Assembly: GCA_028752905.1 (NCBI GenBank)
Contig: JAQNBH010000012.1
Span: forward strand, 23,221,112-23,285,111
Direction: 5' to 3'
Source: Cladorhizidae sp. MBARI D1340-BT2
Taxonomy: Eukaryota; Porifera; Demospongiae; Poecilosclerida; Cladorhizidae
Length of the DNA stretch: 64,000 nt
Made by a program: the position numbers and the translations under genes. This document shows, piece after piece, positions 1 through 11,383 of the stretch. The notes under the pieces are model-generated. The model worked only from the letters and a program-made list of their open reading frames with translations. It made no database searches and was not told the origin of the DNA. Positions within the stretch are counted from its first letter, which is position 1. Each line of letters opens with the position of its first letter.

Positions 1-122
1 GGCATCAATCCCACCCAAACATATATATATATACAATGCTTATCACATTTCAATTTTGATTAGAATATATTATACTGGTACACATCACAGAACAACAGCA
101 ATAGCACATAGTCTTATCAATT
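1..122 (-). repeat. 3' flank of the M35 gene unit
   Basis: This matches the sequence beyond the stop codon of the minus-strand M35 copies at about 56.66-56.77 kb and 42.07/43.29-43.38 kb, including the run of TA repeats and the segment after it. It shows that the window opens inside another copy of the same duplicated unit. No gene is seen in it. Confidence 0.75.
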
Positions 123-1169
123 TTACTGAGATAAGGATTCAGATAAACAGTTGTAGTTGTCAGCATTGCGTATTGCCAGATCGGGTCGAGATCTGGCCAA
201 TGCCTGACAATTGGTTAAGCCAACGGGTCAGTAAATGCTATCGCATGCGATAATTCGTGAATAATAGTTCCTACTTTAGTAAAGGGGCCTCGTATGTCTG
301 CAGCATAGCGGTAGAGTGAACACAAATATATTGTGGTGCTTCCGTGGAATGTGTAAGCAACGATTCCAGAATCTTTTGCACAGTGTTCTCCATCAAAGTA
401 GAAAGTGAATGTTTTTCTCTCTATAGCTAGCTTGATATTGAAATAGGTACCTCGTACAGAATTTACATATCCAGCATAACGATATCCAAAGAAATTAGTG
501 TAGGTGTTTCCATCTCTGTCCACTGCTTTTTATAGGCTTCTCTGTACATTCTCAGCATGATTAAAGTGTCTCCGTTCATAGGTGTACCTGCAAAGTACCG
601 TGTCTTCCAAGCTTCTGATCCATAAATCATGGGAGGCTTCATTGCTTTTGTAGAAGATGCATTCTACAGAGAACGTATGCTTCTGTAAGCTACATTACAG
701 ATTCATCTCCAAACACGACAAATGATTGAGGATTGGAAGAGATAAACTGTGACTTGGTGTCTGATATGTTGTACTCGTAATAGCTTATCATGGTTTTCAG
801 CATGACTTTATGATCAACATTAGTTTTCAAGCTGTAGGACTGAGAAAGGTCGATAGTCGTAGAGAGGGAGGATTTAGCAGGAACCAGTATGAACTCCTTT
901 AATGTTGGAGGTGTTCGTTGGTAGAGAAGACCATCATAGTGTACTGGATTTCCATTCTGAGTAATTTCGAAAGCGTGTGCAGCCAGCTCATCGAGTGGTG
1001 TGTTTCTCGTCAAAAGGTAGTAGTCTCGATCATTGGTATTGGTGATGACGACTTTGCATGTAATGTCCTCTCCCACTTCGTATCGAGGAGAAGTAAAAAT
1101 TGTAGCCATAAATGGCTCACAGCTGACACTGCTAACAGTGATAATGGTTAGAATCACAGGAAGCCACAT
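123..1169 (-). pseudogene. M35 metallopeptidase pseudogene
   Basis: This is a near-identical but broken paralogue of the intact gene at 56772-57845. The N-terminal 159 codons (1169 to about 690) are open: a signal peptide starting MWLPVILTII, then the N-terminal domain. Near 660 single-base changes break the frame and create a stop. Near 530 a deletion of about 20 bp, relative to the intact copy, removes the codons before AVDRDGN. The catalytic half (523-215) stays open and keeps HELSH. A deletion near 220-230 then removes the EDIAYG segment, which in aspzincins carries the third zinc ligand (Asp). Even if expressed, this copy should not be an active peptidase. It has a good TATA box upstream. 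Confidence 0.85.
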
Positions 1170-1235
1170 TTTTCTAGAAGTTTTATGTGATGAATATTTG
1201 ATTTTGCATCTGCCAATCCTCTCTCCCTCTCACTC

Positions 1236-1243
1236 TTTATATA
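1236..1243 (-). promoter_or_regulatory. TATA box of M35 copy
   Basis: TATATAAA on the minus strand, about 67 bp before the ATG at 1169. It is followed by a purine-rich GAGTGAGAGGGAGAGAGG leader found at the same place in the other M35 copies. Confidence 0.65.
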
Positions 1244-1470
1244 TACTAACTGGTGATGTATGCCACTAAGCAGTTGTAAAGTTGATATGGCCATGTATGG
1301 TAATACCTCTGACTGACATAATACACAGCCAGCTAAGGTGTTCAGTGTTTGAGAAAACATGGTAGAAAATAATCTCGTCACATTATCAGATGAGCTTTCA
1401 CAAATGCCACATGTGAGTAGAGTAGAGAGCACGCACATGCACATGTGTACACATGGCAAGCATTTTAATT
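1244..1470 (-). promoter_or_regulatory. Conserved M35 upstream block
   Basis: This stretch of about 220 bp recurs upstream of nearly every M35 copy (for example 23360-23580, 28000-28165, 48105-48320, 57920-58120). It includes ACATGGTAGAAAATAA, a TCACATTATCAGATGAGCT segment and ACATGTG-rich palindromes near the CA tract. Its conservation alongside the TATA box suggests a proximal promoter, but recent duplication alone would also explain it. No coding capacity is convincing. Confidence 0.45.
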
Positions 1471-1477
1471 ATGAGCC

Positions 1478-1672
1478 ATCACACATACACACACAAATAT
1501 GCACACACACACCACACATGTACACACAAATTATGTACGAACACACCACACGCATACAGATGCACCCAAACATGCACACGCACACACCACACACACATAC
1601 ACATACAGCTTCAGACACACATACATGCACACAAATTCACACACAGCATACACATGCACACGAACCACACAC
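1478..1672. repeat. (CA)n-rich microsatellite
   Basis: Imperfect CACA/CATA repeats, equivalent to those beside the M35 promoters at 23.1, 27.7, 33.5, 49.2 and 59.0 kb. The long apparent reading frames through it (His/Thr rich) are low-complexity artefacts. Confidence 0.9.
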
Positions 1673-1689
1673 ATCTCCACGGTATACCT

Positions 1690-2640
1690 ATTCCCAACTG
1701 GGATGATGCAGTCTCCCACTGGTCCCAGGGCCATGATCAATCCCCACCTATCGGCCCGGCTTCACATCGCCAAAAGATCTGGGATTCAGTCAAGGTATCT
1801 GTGACTGCCGCCAGCCTACTTGCAAATGCTCCCAACCCTGTTTCTAAAGCTCGTTTTCTAGCTGCCTCTACAAAACAATCAGGTTTATGGTTGTCTGCTC
1901 CTCCCATCTCATCTCTAGGCCTTCGCATGGACGACAACACCATCCGTATTGCTGTGGGTCTTCGCCTAGGCACTCCTTTGTGTAGGCCACATGCATGTCA
2001 GCACTGTGAGGCTGCTGTTGACCAATTCGCTACCCATGGTCTTAGCTGCCGTCACAGTGTGGGCCGCCATTTTCGTCATGCTGCCATCAATGACATTATA
2101 CACAGATCTTTAGCTTCGGCAAAGATACCCTCGAAACTGGAGCCTTCTGGCCTCTACAGAAATGATGGGAAGCGCCCAGATGGCATCACGTTGGTTCCGT
2201 GGAAGTGTGGGAAATTGTTGGTGTGGGATGCCACTTGCATTGACACTTTCTCTCCCTCCTACATTGGTAGTGCCTCCACAGTGGCAGGAGCAGTAGCGGC
2301 TTTGGCTGAGGAAAGAAAGAGAGAAAAGTACAACAATTTGAACAATAAAATTCACTCCTTTGTATCGGTAGCAATTGAAACTTCAGGTGTATTTGGACCA
2401 CAGAGTTTACTTTTTCTAAGGGATTTGGGGCAGCATCTCTTTCAAGCGACTGGAGAGAAGAACTTCCTTCACCACCTCCTGCAGAGGCTTTCTGTTGTGG
2501 TGCAGAGAGGTAATGCAGTTTCGGTTGCAGGGACCACAGATCACTTGAATTTGGACTCTGATGACATTTTCTTTTAATTACAGTATTATATTAAAAATAT
2601 CTTCATTAATTTTTTTTTATTTTTAATTAATTAAAAAAAT
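1690..2640 (+). mobile_element. LINE 3' fragment with zinc motif and RLE endonuclease
   Basis: This is the C-terminal part of a non-LTR retrotransposon polyprotein, open to a stop at 2577. After a linker comes a Cys/His cluster (CRPHACQHC, then a later H and C; about 1980-2050). Next is RPDGITLVPW (about 2176) and, about 15 residues after the PD, WDATCIDT. This PD...D arrangement is that of the restriction-like endonuclease of R2/NeSL-type LINEs. A C-terminal helical region ends in acidic residues and is followed by an AT-rich 3' UTR. The RT domain is missing, so this is a 5'-truncated copy. The open frame runs back into the CA repeat only by chance. It lies tail to tail with the copy at 2735-3228. 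Confidence 0.75.
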
Positions 2641-2734
2641 TAAAAAAATCAAAATAAAAATTAATTAATAAATAAAAATTTAATAAAATAAAATAATTAT
2701 TTTATTTTTATGAAACACAATAATTAATGTAAGT

Positions 2735-3228
2735 CTAATGAAATAAGTCCTCCAGGCTGGAGTCATTGCCCAGTGTTCCCATAATGCATGCGCTGTTCCC
2801 ACTCTGTATGGCAACCGCCAAACGTTGGATCAGGAAGGGGTATGACCTGCTCTCCCCTGTTGTTCTGCTCACTCTGCGGCCAAGCTCTTTGAAAAAGGGT
2901 AAAGTCCCCTGGCCGAAAGTCCCTGATGTCTCCACAGCCACTGGTTGGAAGAAGTGAGAGGGGTCCATGTTCGAGTACTTTGCCCTCTTCTTCGTTTCAG
3001 CCATAGCACCTGCCTCACTGGTTGCACTTGCTATATATGTATGAATGGGCATAGGTATCTGTGCAGGTAGCATCCCATACCAACAGCTTGCTATACTCCC
3101 AAGGAACCATTGTTATACCGTCAGGTCTCTTTCCATCACTCCTATATGTCCCTGCCGAGATGGAATTTTGGCTGCAGACAGGGCACGGTGAATAATGTCA
3201 TTGAGTGAGGAGTGGCGGAAATGGCGTA
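2735..3228 (-). mobile_element. LINE (RLE type) 3' fragment
   Basis: A second, diverged copy of the same LINE family on the minus strand. Reading from about 3225 it gives the [14 protein letters not shown] region, a frameshift near 3150, then [11 protein letters not shown] and VWDATC. After that comes an open stretch ending in SSLEDLFH and a stop near 2737. The 3' UTR continues into the AT-rich stretch at 2641-2734 that separates it from the plus-strand copy. It is 5'-truncated and not functional. The same 3' end, starting at the last codons, is inserted at about 61305. Confidence 0.7.
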
Positions 3229-3302
3229 CTTGTTTTGTTTGTTTGTGTTTGGTTTGTTTGTTTGTTTGTTTGTTTGTTTATTTATTTATTTATTTATTTA
3301 TA
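3229..3302. repeat. (TTTG)n(TTTA)n microsatellite
   Basis: Tandem TTTG units followed by TTTA units. On the minus strand this reads as an A-rich tail of the AAAT/AAAC type, often left by retroposons, and it abuts the truncated end of the minus-strand LINE fragment. Confidence 0.8.
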
Positions 3303-4110
3303 TAATTTTAGTAATTTTTTAAACATCCGGTGCGCGCTGGCATGTAGTGGATAGCTATAGCAGGCTCAAGCGAGTCTTAGCGTCTTATTATTCCTGATGA
3401 AAGCGAAAGCTAGAGCATCTAGTCGAAATGTCGAGTGAATACAATTTGAAGTTGATTATTGAGAAGGCGATTTTATTAAGAATAAACTTCTAGAACTCAA
3501 AGCAAATATAATACTCCACATTTTGTGATAAGTATCAGCTGTGTTGAGGTAAGGGAGGACTACACCTAATAAACTTTGGATTAAAAAATTTTTTTTTTAT
3601 CAGTTCAAACTGTTGCTGTACACATCTACTAGCCAATTTTAAGCTATTGGATGCTCCATTTCAAAGTTATGGTGGTTTTTGTCCATGCAATTTCTCATAT
3701 TGATTCAAAAATTTGAAGAGAAACCAACAAGGAACACTAACGACGAACGCTAATGGAGAGGTAAGTTTATGCCAGCACATAATGGCGCTACGTATACTAG
3801 GAAGCTCATTTATTCCTACACAGGAAGCAAATTTCACACTGATTCTATTCATGACTGTTGCACATGAGTATTGAGCCATGCTCTCCACTGGGCAACTCAT
3901 TTTGTGCGAAGTGTCAGCCAGTCGAAACCGTTTGTTCTTTGAAAGTGATGTTTTCTAGAGTCGATTGTGAGCGCAAGCAACGTTCCCTCCATTGTAAGTA
4001 GTGGCTTAGAGTGTTAGGGATGTTCCAGAAGGTGGTCACGAGTGGGGAGACACCTTCTCCTGTGCAGTTCCAACCGCTACTGGGAAGAAACTTGCACTCA
4101 CGAAGCCACA
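3303..4110. other. Intergenic, no gene recognised
   Basis: No supported coding region. A short segment near 3394-3428 has hairpin-prone motifs (see rejected items). Short minus-strand open frames around 3670-3900 resemble nothing I know. Confidence 0.4.
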
Positions 4111-4111
4111 G

Positions 4112-5850
4112 TCATCCTCCCTGGAGCATTCGGTAAGCTTCCCCAGCTACAGATGGAGCCTGTAGTCCTGATTCTCTTTTTGAGATGAAAGGTCTACGGT
4201 CCATTGATATGGAAAATCTGCTAGCATCCATCACTAGGCGGGCTAGTTGCAATGTCTGTGGATCTGGGCTTACTGTTATGGAAAACCTGTCGAATCGGAG
4301 GGGTCTCTGTATTAAGCTGACTCTCTCCTGCACCAATCCGTTGTGTACAGGAGGTGAGGATGCTTTTTCTGACCCCTGCAAGCATTCAAAAGCTTTAGGT
4401 TTATTCTGGCAGGGAGAATGTGTGGTAGGGAGTGCAGGGCTGGAGACTATCTGTGGGATAATGGGGTTGCCTCCTCCAGTATTCCCCAAGTGTTACTGAA
4501 CACAACAGCAGGCTCCAGCAAATCGCACACGAAGTGGGCGTGGAGAGCTGTAGGTCTGCTTCTGCACAGATTGCAGGGTGCCTATCCAGAAGATGTTGTT
4601 GATGTAACAGTCAAGTGTGATGGTACCTGGTCCCGACATGGATTTGTGGCAGCCTACGGTGTGATAGCAGTGCTATCATGGGAGACAGGCCAGGTACTTG
4701 ACGTGACAGTCCTGAGAAAATCCTGCAAGGTTTGCAAAGAAACTCGGCATACCATGGGTAGCGAGTCACAGGAGTTCCTGGATTGGATGGACAAGCACCA
4801 GGACTCCTGGAATTCCAATTTCACTGGTTCTTCTCCAGCTATGGAAGCGGAAGGTGCCTCAATTCTTGGGAGTGGAGAGGAACAAGCTGCGGTACACAGT
4901 GGTTATCTCTGATGGGGATGCTAAGTCGATCTCTCGGCTCTAGCGAGCATCCTTATGGCAGTGATATTGTGATCCAGGTGATTGTTTACATTTATGGGGA
5001 ATACATATTTGTTTACATTTATGGTGATTACATATTTGTTTTTGTTGTTTTGACACCTTCAGAAGATGGAGTGCGTGGGACATGTACAGAAACACCTCAG
5101 GAAAAAACTGCGTGACCTGAAGAAGAAGACCTTTGTCGATGACAGTGGTCAAGTGCGGAAGCTGAAGCGGGGGGGGGGGGGAAGGACACTTGACTGAATC
5201 TGTGATTGATAGTCTCACAGTCTACTTCGGAGGGGCTATCCACAATTTTCCCGATGGAATGCTCAGAGCGATCTGGGCCGTGTTCCACCACTCCATATCC
5301 CATGACGACCAACACAACCTCCAGTTTTGCCCGTCAGGATCAGGCTCATTTTGCAAGCACAATCGGGCACTTGCTGTTAATGAGGAACCACCCAAGCACA
5401 CACCTAAGCTACCAAAGGATCTGGGTCCCTTCATCAAGTCAGTATTTACTGAGCTATCCAAGTGGGAGCTGTTAGAAAAGTGTGTGTTGGTGCTACTCAG
5501 AATCAGAATGAGTCATTCAACGACATCATGTAGTCCCGGTGCCCTAAGACTGGATTCTGTTCTCTGGTGAGTGTTGACATCGCTGTCAGTCTGGCAGTGA
5601 TCACCTTCAATCGTCTGGCACTGATCACCTTCAATCATGGTTAGGAAGCACTCTCGCCTTTGTTTGAGCAATTGTTGGGTTCTCCTCCAAGTGCTTTTAC
5701 AGCCAACTACATAGCGTCCTCGGATGCAAAACCAGAAAAAAAGGCTGGCCAGGGTGCACGAGCCAGAGGCGGAGAAAGTCCATAAGATCTACAGTACTGG
5801 CAATGGAGGAAAGACACATCGCTCGGGAAGGCATCACCTACATGTATATA
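4112..5850 (+). pseudogene. Mutator-like transposase pseudogene
   Basis: A broken gene for the Mutator-type transposase domain common in invertebrate genomes (PF20700-like). The order of recognisable pieces is: IDMENLLASITRRASC with a Cys-rich segment (about 4200-4370); a helical piece around LPPPVF; CDGTWSRHGF (about 4620) and ETGQVLDV; the GSSPAMEAEGA segment (about 4830); a D-A-K-S-I-S-R-L piece; CVGHVQKHLRKKLRDLKKKT (about 5070); HDDQHNLQFCPSG; and a basic C-terminal tail. An 85-bp GT..AG interval at 4978-5062 separates YGSDIVIQ from KMECVGH and behaves like an intron. Frameshifts near 4500, 4900-4950 and 5500 and a G12 run at 5169-5180 make it non-functional. The terminal inverted repeats were not found. 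Confidence 0.75.
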
Positions 5851-7393
5851 TGAGTCGGGCGGATTTTGATCTTTTTTTCATTTTTTGTGGGTGGATGTTT
5901 TTAATTTTTTATTTTTGTCTTCCTTATTTTTATCTGGTCACCCAACTATATTTTTTGACCGGATTTTTTCAAGGCAAACGTTTTTTTGAAAATTCTCCCA
6001 ACTAGGCAGCCACACTATCTCAAACAAATTAAAACTATGCATACAATACAGAGCAAGACACTACTTCATACGATGTTCAACTCTCAAGGGAAGTACCATT
6101 TACATACATCTCATATCAAATTTCATCACATTTTTCTATCTTACATGTGCATACAGGCACAGCAAACTCAAGAAAGGCATGGAAGTACAAGAACATATCA
6201 AGAAACAACTGAAACTTGTATAAGAACACATTTTGCCAAGCTATTTTGCCGTTGCAAAATTCAAACATTTCATGTCCTAACTTTAACACCTATTCCGAGG
6301 AATGACGGTGTCAATTTACTTGAAGCATTGCCAAGTTGTGGTGATTAGAAGAGGTGACCGTCACAGATTTTGCGTGTATTTTGCGCGGTTGGAAATGAAG
6401 AGCCTTAGAACTAATGAACAAGAGATGTGTTGATTAATATGTCACTGTCATATCACAGCTAAGTGTAAGCCACAAACCAAATTTGGGCATCTGTAGAACA
6501 GGCACTAGGGAATTGTAATTTTTGGAGTGACCCTTGCCTTTTTGGATGTCCATGTTTTTCTAAGAAAAGGTGCCTATAGAGACATTTCACATATCATCTT
6601 AAAGCACACAGAATGAGCAACAAGTTCGTAGCAAAAGTATCTGCACAGAAGAAAGTGGGGGGGGGGGGGAGTTATGATATGTGTTCAAATTTTGGTGGTT
6701 TCAGGTGTAGTCCCCCCATTCGGGATTGTTTGGTGCACAAAGAGAGCGCAGTAGCTCAGTGGTATAGATATCTGAACTTTGATGACTGTCTTGACAGAGA
6801 ATATCTGCTGTTGCTTTGGTGTAGATATAACTTGACCCCAGACCATTTGACAGTTTGTCTTGCTAGATTGTAAGGGGGAAATGACTTTTTTAAGCTGTTG
6901 TGTGCAGTGTACAGCCATAACTGTAATAATAGTTATGTTAACTTTATCAACAATCAAAAGTACTTCAATTGCATTGCTCTTCTCCAATAATTCATCTGAA
7001 TATATCTAGGTTTTACTTGAGGCATCAAATAACTCCTTTAATTGAGAATAATCTTGGACACTAGAGAAACTGTTGGACCATAATAGCATGAGTCCAATGA
7101 GTACATTCACAGGACTCTGAAAACCTGAGTATCTTAATATATGTGCCTCTACCGGTCCAATGATCCGTGTCAGATTCATCATGAGGGGGAAATACAATAA
7201 GAATAAAAGCATACCCTTTACCTAATGCGGTTACATGAAAATGCCATTTAGAATTTACTCCTATTTCTTCACATGTGAAAATGGCTGGCCTATTATATTG
7301 ACACAGTATAATTACCAAAACTTCTGCTATCACTTTTCCTCCTTGTGGCTCTTCATGTTTTATTCTTTTCTTTTGGTTTTGTGTGATATGCAG
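5851..7393. other. Intergenic, no gene recognised
   Basis: AT-rich sequence with a G run at about 6657-6669. Open frames (for example 5986-6348, 120 codons, plus strand) show no recognisable domain or composition bias. This could be intron or upstream sequence of the Death-domain exon that follows. Confidence 0.35.
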
Positions 7394-7657
7394 GACAACG
7401 TCTACCACCCGGCCGTCGTATTGGGTGGCAACATTATGATCGTATTGCTGGCTGTATTTCAGAGTGGAAAGCACTTGCTCGTTGTTTGGGTATTGATCCC
7501 AATAGGTATGCGGATGTACCCAACACAAAAGAAAAAATAGTAAAGTTGTTGAGAGATTGGCAAGAAGGAGAAGCCACAAATGCAACTTTTAAGGCATCGG
7601 CTGAAGCTCTGGAGAGAATTGGTTGTCATTATGATGCAGCACAGATTCGTTTCCATG
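7394..7657 (+). CDS. Probable exon encoding a Death domain
   Basis: The stretch is bounded by an acceptor-like TGATATGCAG and a donor-like GTAAGC. It is open in one frame for about 87 codons. The translation contains YDRIAGCISEWKALARCLGI, then KEKIVKLLRDWQEG, then ALERIGCHYDAAQIRF. That spacing of helices (I/W..LA..LGI at the start, LL..W in the middle, AL..IG..DAA at the end) is typical of Death domains, which assemble signalling complexes in apoptosis and innate immunity. Such domains are abundant in basal metazoans. No neighbouring exons were recognised within 1.5 kb on either side, so gene structure, partner domains and expression are unknown. An orphan or retained exon is possible. Confidence 0.55.
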
Positions 7658-8486
7658 GTAAGCATGAAATAACATGTTAGCTAGGTAAATGGTAGCACAT
7701 GGACCTGTACATGTGTAGACCCTTATGCCCTTAAAGACAAAGTTGGGTTAATGTTGCCTGGTACTCTCATTGTACCCACTGTAGCTAGCCAGTTAGTTAT
7801 AGCATCTTAGCTTCTTTTATGGCTACTGCTCCAATACATAGCTATCACTATTCATTAGTAAGCTGGAGTGTTGCGTGTATCAGAGCATTGAACAAAACTT
7901 TCAGCTGTATGATGTAGAGTAGACCCTGCATATCCAAACTCTATGGGTGTTAGGATAAGTGAAATTTCTAGACATGTGAAGCAGTTGTTACATGTAGAAT
8001 TAACATGGTTGTGTTCAGGAAAGGAGTGTAGTGGCAGTTGCTTTAACTTGCAAGTCTGCCTAAATGGAAGATATTAGGGAGATACACAAAGAAGGAAGGT
8101 TAGGCAAGGTCCTGCTCTTTTTTTTTTTTAAGAAGCAGATAAGACTTGTAATGCAGTAAACAACGGATAACTGTAGTGTGATTACTGCTAATGACTTGAA
8201 TATTAGCTGATAGCTGCAAAGTCTGGCAACTTTGTAGAGTACAATGTGTAGTAGTGGGCTTGAGGTAATGTGACCGATAAACTGAGAAGCCAGTTAAGTG
8301 AGGGCCAGGGCTAGGGTCTACTGTATATGATGTAGTGGTGGCCCTCTTAGCCTCAGGATAGCCTCAAGATTGTCAGTATTTCTTGGCTTGCATGACAACA
8401 GCAAGATAAACTTCTGCTAAACTGTGTTTGTTGAGAGTAATTTGTTGAGAGTAATTGCTGAGTATATAGCTGATGAGGCTCTCTTT
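7658..8486. other. Intergenic or intron, no gene recognised
   Basis: No convincing open frame or repeat. It begins with the putative donor site of the Death-domain exon, so part of it may be intron. Confidence 0.35.
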
Positions 8487-8965
8487 GTAAGCATCAATAA
8501 CAATTCATGATATTGATCTCATCAAACAAACTGAGGAGATAGGGTTAATTTTGAACAACATCAAGTCTGAGATAATTTGCCAGTTTAGAGAGGAACCATC
8601 TTATGCTCTCTCCCAGGAAATATTATGGTTGATCCCTCTGATACCTGTCTCCTGGGTAACTTGGATTCCTTCTTAAAACTGTTCTCAGCAACAAAATCAG
8701 TGCCTTAGAAGTCATGGGGGACAGGCTCAGATTTGTTTCTGCTCAGAATGCCTTAATCTTGCTGCATAATTCATTTCCTAAGATGCTACACCCTCAGCTT
8801 CTCCATGTTTTCTCTCTCCTGCCCTGATCGATTATGACAAGAGTCTCAAGTCAATTTTGAGTAGTATTACTAACATGGATTTCTTTGAGAATCTCTGTTC
8901 TTGGTTGCAGGCCCTCTCCCTGTTAGGGTTAGGGGCCTTGGAATCAGGAGAGTAGTGCAAGGGAA
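8487..8965 (+). mobile_element. LINE reverse transcriptase scrap
   Basis: A degraded translation in shifting frames gives IDLIKQTEEIGLILNNIKSE (about 8495), then a segment near 8620-8700, then IDYDKSLKSILSSITNMDF and LGALGIRRVVQ (about 8830-8960). The order matches the post-YADD part of the RT and thumb of RLE-type LINEs with the GGLGIRR motif, the same broad family as the fragments at 1.7-3.2 kb. Stops and frameshifts are frequent, and similarity ends abruptly near 8965. Confidence 0.5.
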
Positions 8966-9792
8966 AGATGCACCCATGGATGAGATGCATGTTGGACAGA
9001 GGGTAAGGTTGCATCTTGAATGCGAGACAAAAGTGCTTCAAGCAGGGCTGATTATAGGGTTTTTTCTAAGAATTCTGGAAACTTCCTCAAGGCTCGTCTG
9101 GCCCAAGCAATGGCAATAAGTTGATAGCAATTTAAAGTGCCCAAATGAGGTATCCAGGCAAATACATGTAGTGTACTAAGGCTGTAAACTTCCTCTGCAT
9201 ATGAATAGTAAACCATCAATCACTTCTAATACTTAACCAGTGAATTATGCTAATTCAAGAGCCACAATCTATCTCACATTGTTTGTATGCATATTACAGC
9301 TGTGCTTCTCTTAAAACTGGAAGTGCCTGTTAATAGTGACCTATATGGAGTGGAGCACGGGAATACATTTAAAAAATATTTAATCACACCCACTTCTCAG
9401 TGGGAATATTTATCTTTTTTTCATGATATATTTGATGTATGTATACAGACCGGGTTGTTTCGTTCCTTGCCGCAAATGAAAAGTCCATGTTGCATACCTT
9501 ACAGAGTGCGTAGGTTTCTCCCTCGCTACTAGGCTCATGCGGTACTTGTAAGAGCACTCAGACTTGTACCTGCTATCTACGTGGCAGCGCTTTTTAATCT
9601 TAGACTGCCAGAGGACCTCTCTCTCTGGTTGAAGCTACAATAACATTGACACTGGAAAATGCTATTTTAATGCACAACTTGGTGCGTGCTATAGAGAATT
9701 TGACTCTATTTAAAAAGCCATGAATTTCACAGTTTCGTGAGATGGTATGGTTTTGATGAATATTCCCAGTATATAAACATGATGTTTATATA
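8966..9792. other. Intergenic, no gene recognised
   Basis: No supported feature. Short frames only. Confidence 0.35.
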
Positions 9793-10563
9793 CTGTGCTT
9801 CTTATAGTGCGCTGTGCTTCTTATAGTGCGCTGTGCTTCTTATAGTGCGCTGTGCTTCTTATAGTGCGCTGTGCTTCTTATAGTGCGCTGTGCTTCTTAT
9901 AGTGCGCTGTGCTTCTTATAGTGCGCTGTGCTTCTTATAGTGCGCTGTGCTTCTTATAGTGCGCTGTGCTTCTTATAGTGCGCTGTGCTTCTTATAGTGC
10001 GGTGTGCTTCTTATAGTGCGCTGTGCTTCTTATAGTGCGCTGTGCTTCTTATAGTGCGCTGTGCTTCTTATAGTGCGCTGTGCTTCTTATAGTGTGCTGT
10101 GCTTCTTATAGTGCGCTGTGCTTCTTATAGTATGCTGTGCTTCTTATAGTGCGCTGTGCTTCTTATAGTGTGCAGTGCTTCTTATAGTGCGGTGTGCTTC
10201 TTATAGTGCGCTGTGCTTCTTATAGTGCGCTGTGCTTCTTATAGTGCGCTGTGCTTCTTATAGTGTGCTGTGCTTCTTATAGTGTGCTGTGCTTCTTATA
10301 GTGCGCTGTGCTTCTTATAGTGCGCTGTGCTTCTTATAGTGCGCTGTGCTTCTTATAGTGTGCTGTGCTTCTTATAGTGTGCTGTGCTTCTTATAGTGCG
10401 CTGTGCTTCTTATAGTGCGCTGTGCTTCTTATAGTGCGCTGTGCTTCTTATAGTGCGCTGTGCTTCTTATAGTGCGCTGTGCTTCTTATAGTGCGCTGTG
10501 CTTCTTATAGTGCGCTGTGCTTCTTATAGTGCGCTGTGCTTCTTATAGTGCGCTGTGCTTCTT
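9793..10563. repeat. 19-bp minisatellite, about 40 copies
   Basis: Head-to-tail copies of GTGCTTCTTATAGTGCGCT. Most variation sits at the GCGC site (GCGC, GTGC, GCGG, ATGC), consistent with decay at CpG. The 19-bp period is not a multiple of three and the unit contains a stop in some frames, so it is not a coding repeat. It ends at CTTAATGATTG. Confidence 0.95.
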
Positions 10564-10965
10564 AATGATTGTAGAGCAGAATCGTCTCAAATGGTGTGGA
10601 GCAGAATTCTCTGCAGCACTGGGAATGAGAAAGTTCAGGCAGAGGTGTGTCACACCCATTAATGAGGGTGTGATGCCAGGGAGCATGGATACTGGTGTGG
10701 GCAGAGGTGTCACTTAGATGACACAGAGGACCGCCTCATTGATGATGACATCGACTGCTCTAGTGTGGATGCTGTGGTGCCAAACTGGACTTGCATATCC
10801 AGCTGTGGAGAACCTCCCCCCGCCCCCTCCTACCCACCCCCAGTAGGACCAGTGAGTTTATTCAGCAAGTTCAGGCTAGATGAGGCCTTGCTGACAACTT
10901 TCTTGAAGTGAGTCGAGTCAGGGAGGCTGTGAGATGCAGTAATACACATTGTGTGTCATATTTCA
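10564..10965. other. Intergenic, no gene recognised
   Basis: Somewhat GC-richer than its surroundings, with a C-rich run near 10810-10850. No coding signal. Confidence 0.35.
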
Positions 10966-11383
10966 ATGCTTTGCCATAGAGGAGAATGGTGAGAGTGTCT
11001 GCTCCCTCACTGTGCACAGATGAAAGTGTGGCCAGACATTCTTCTTAGTGCTCAACTTTAGGTGTAGGCACCAAAATAATTCACACATGTGGTTAGATAG
11101 CTTGTAATACTCCCTCCACCTCTTAGTGCATGTGTGAGTATCCCAGGGCTGAGTCATCAGCATAGAGACATAAAGTACTTACCAGCTGCAGTGGTTGACG
11201 TGTGATAGAATGACATGCTCCATGAGCTTGAAGGTCATGGACAGGAGGGAACGTTGGCTGGTAGTTAGCTGGGTCGGGGGCAGGCTTCTTGAGCTTGAGA
11301 GGGCAGGTACTATACTTTGCTTCCAGTTGTTGGCTTGAGAATAAATATTCAACTTTGACTTCATGCAACATTGGCATGGCCAC
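10966..11383 (-). mobile_element. LINE RT fragment with YADD
   Basis: Minus-strand translation in alternating frames shows KKPAPDPANYQP, MTFKLMEHVILSHV and LYADDSALGY. These are the fingers/palm order and catalytic YADD box of non-LTR reverse transcriptases. The segment between the NYRP-like block and YADD is mostly deleted. A further piece (about 11090-10966) may continue the domain. It is non-functional. Confidence 0.6.

Noticed and set aside
1453..1690. Long His/Thr-rich open frames through CA repeats (also at 22959-23460, 27545-28046, 33311-33812, 49112-49706, 58958-59507)
   Set aside because: Low-complexity artefacts of a dinucleotide repeat without stops in several frames on both strands.
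3394..3428. CTGATGA ... GAAA resembling a hammerhead ribozyme core
   Set aside because: The bases next to the two core boxes do not pair to form stem II in the needed register, and no cleavage-site stem was found. The segment forms only simple hairpins (AGC-GAAA-GCT and CTAGA-GCA-TCTAG).
5986..6348. 120-codon open frame
   Set aside because: No domain, splice or composition support; AT-rich region with many chance frames.
6750..6830. tRNA-like A box (GTAGCTCAGTGGTATAG)
   Set aside because: No B box (GGTTCGA-type) or cloverleaf could be drawn downstream. At most a decayed tRNA-derived SINE head.
9793..10563. CRISPR-like array
   Set aside because: The repeats are contiguous 19-mers with no spacers, in a eukaryotic context.
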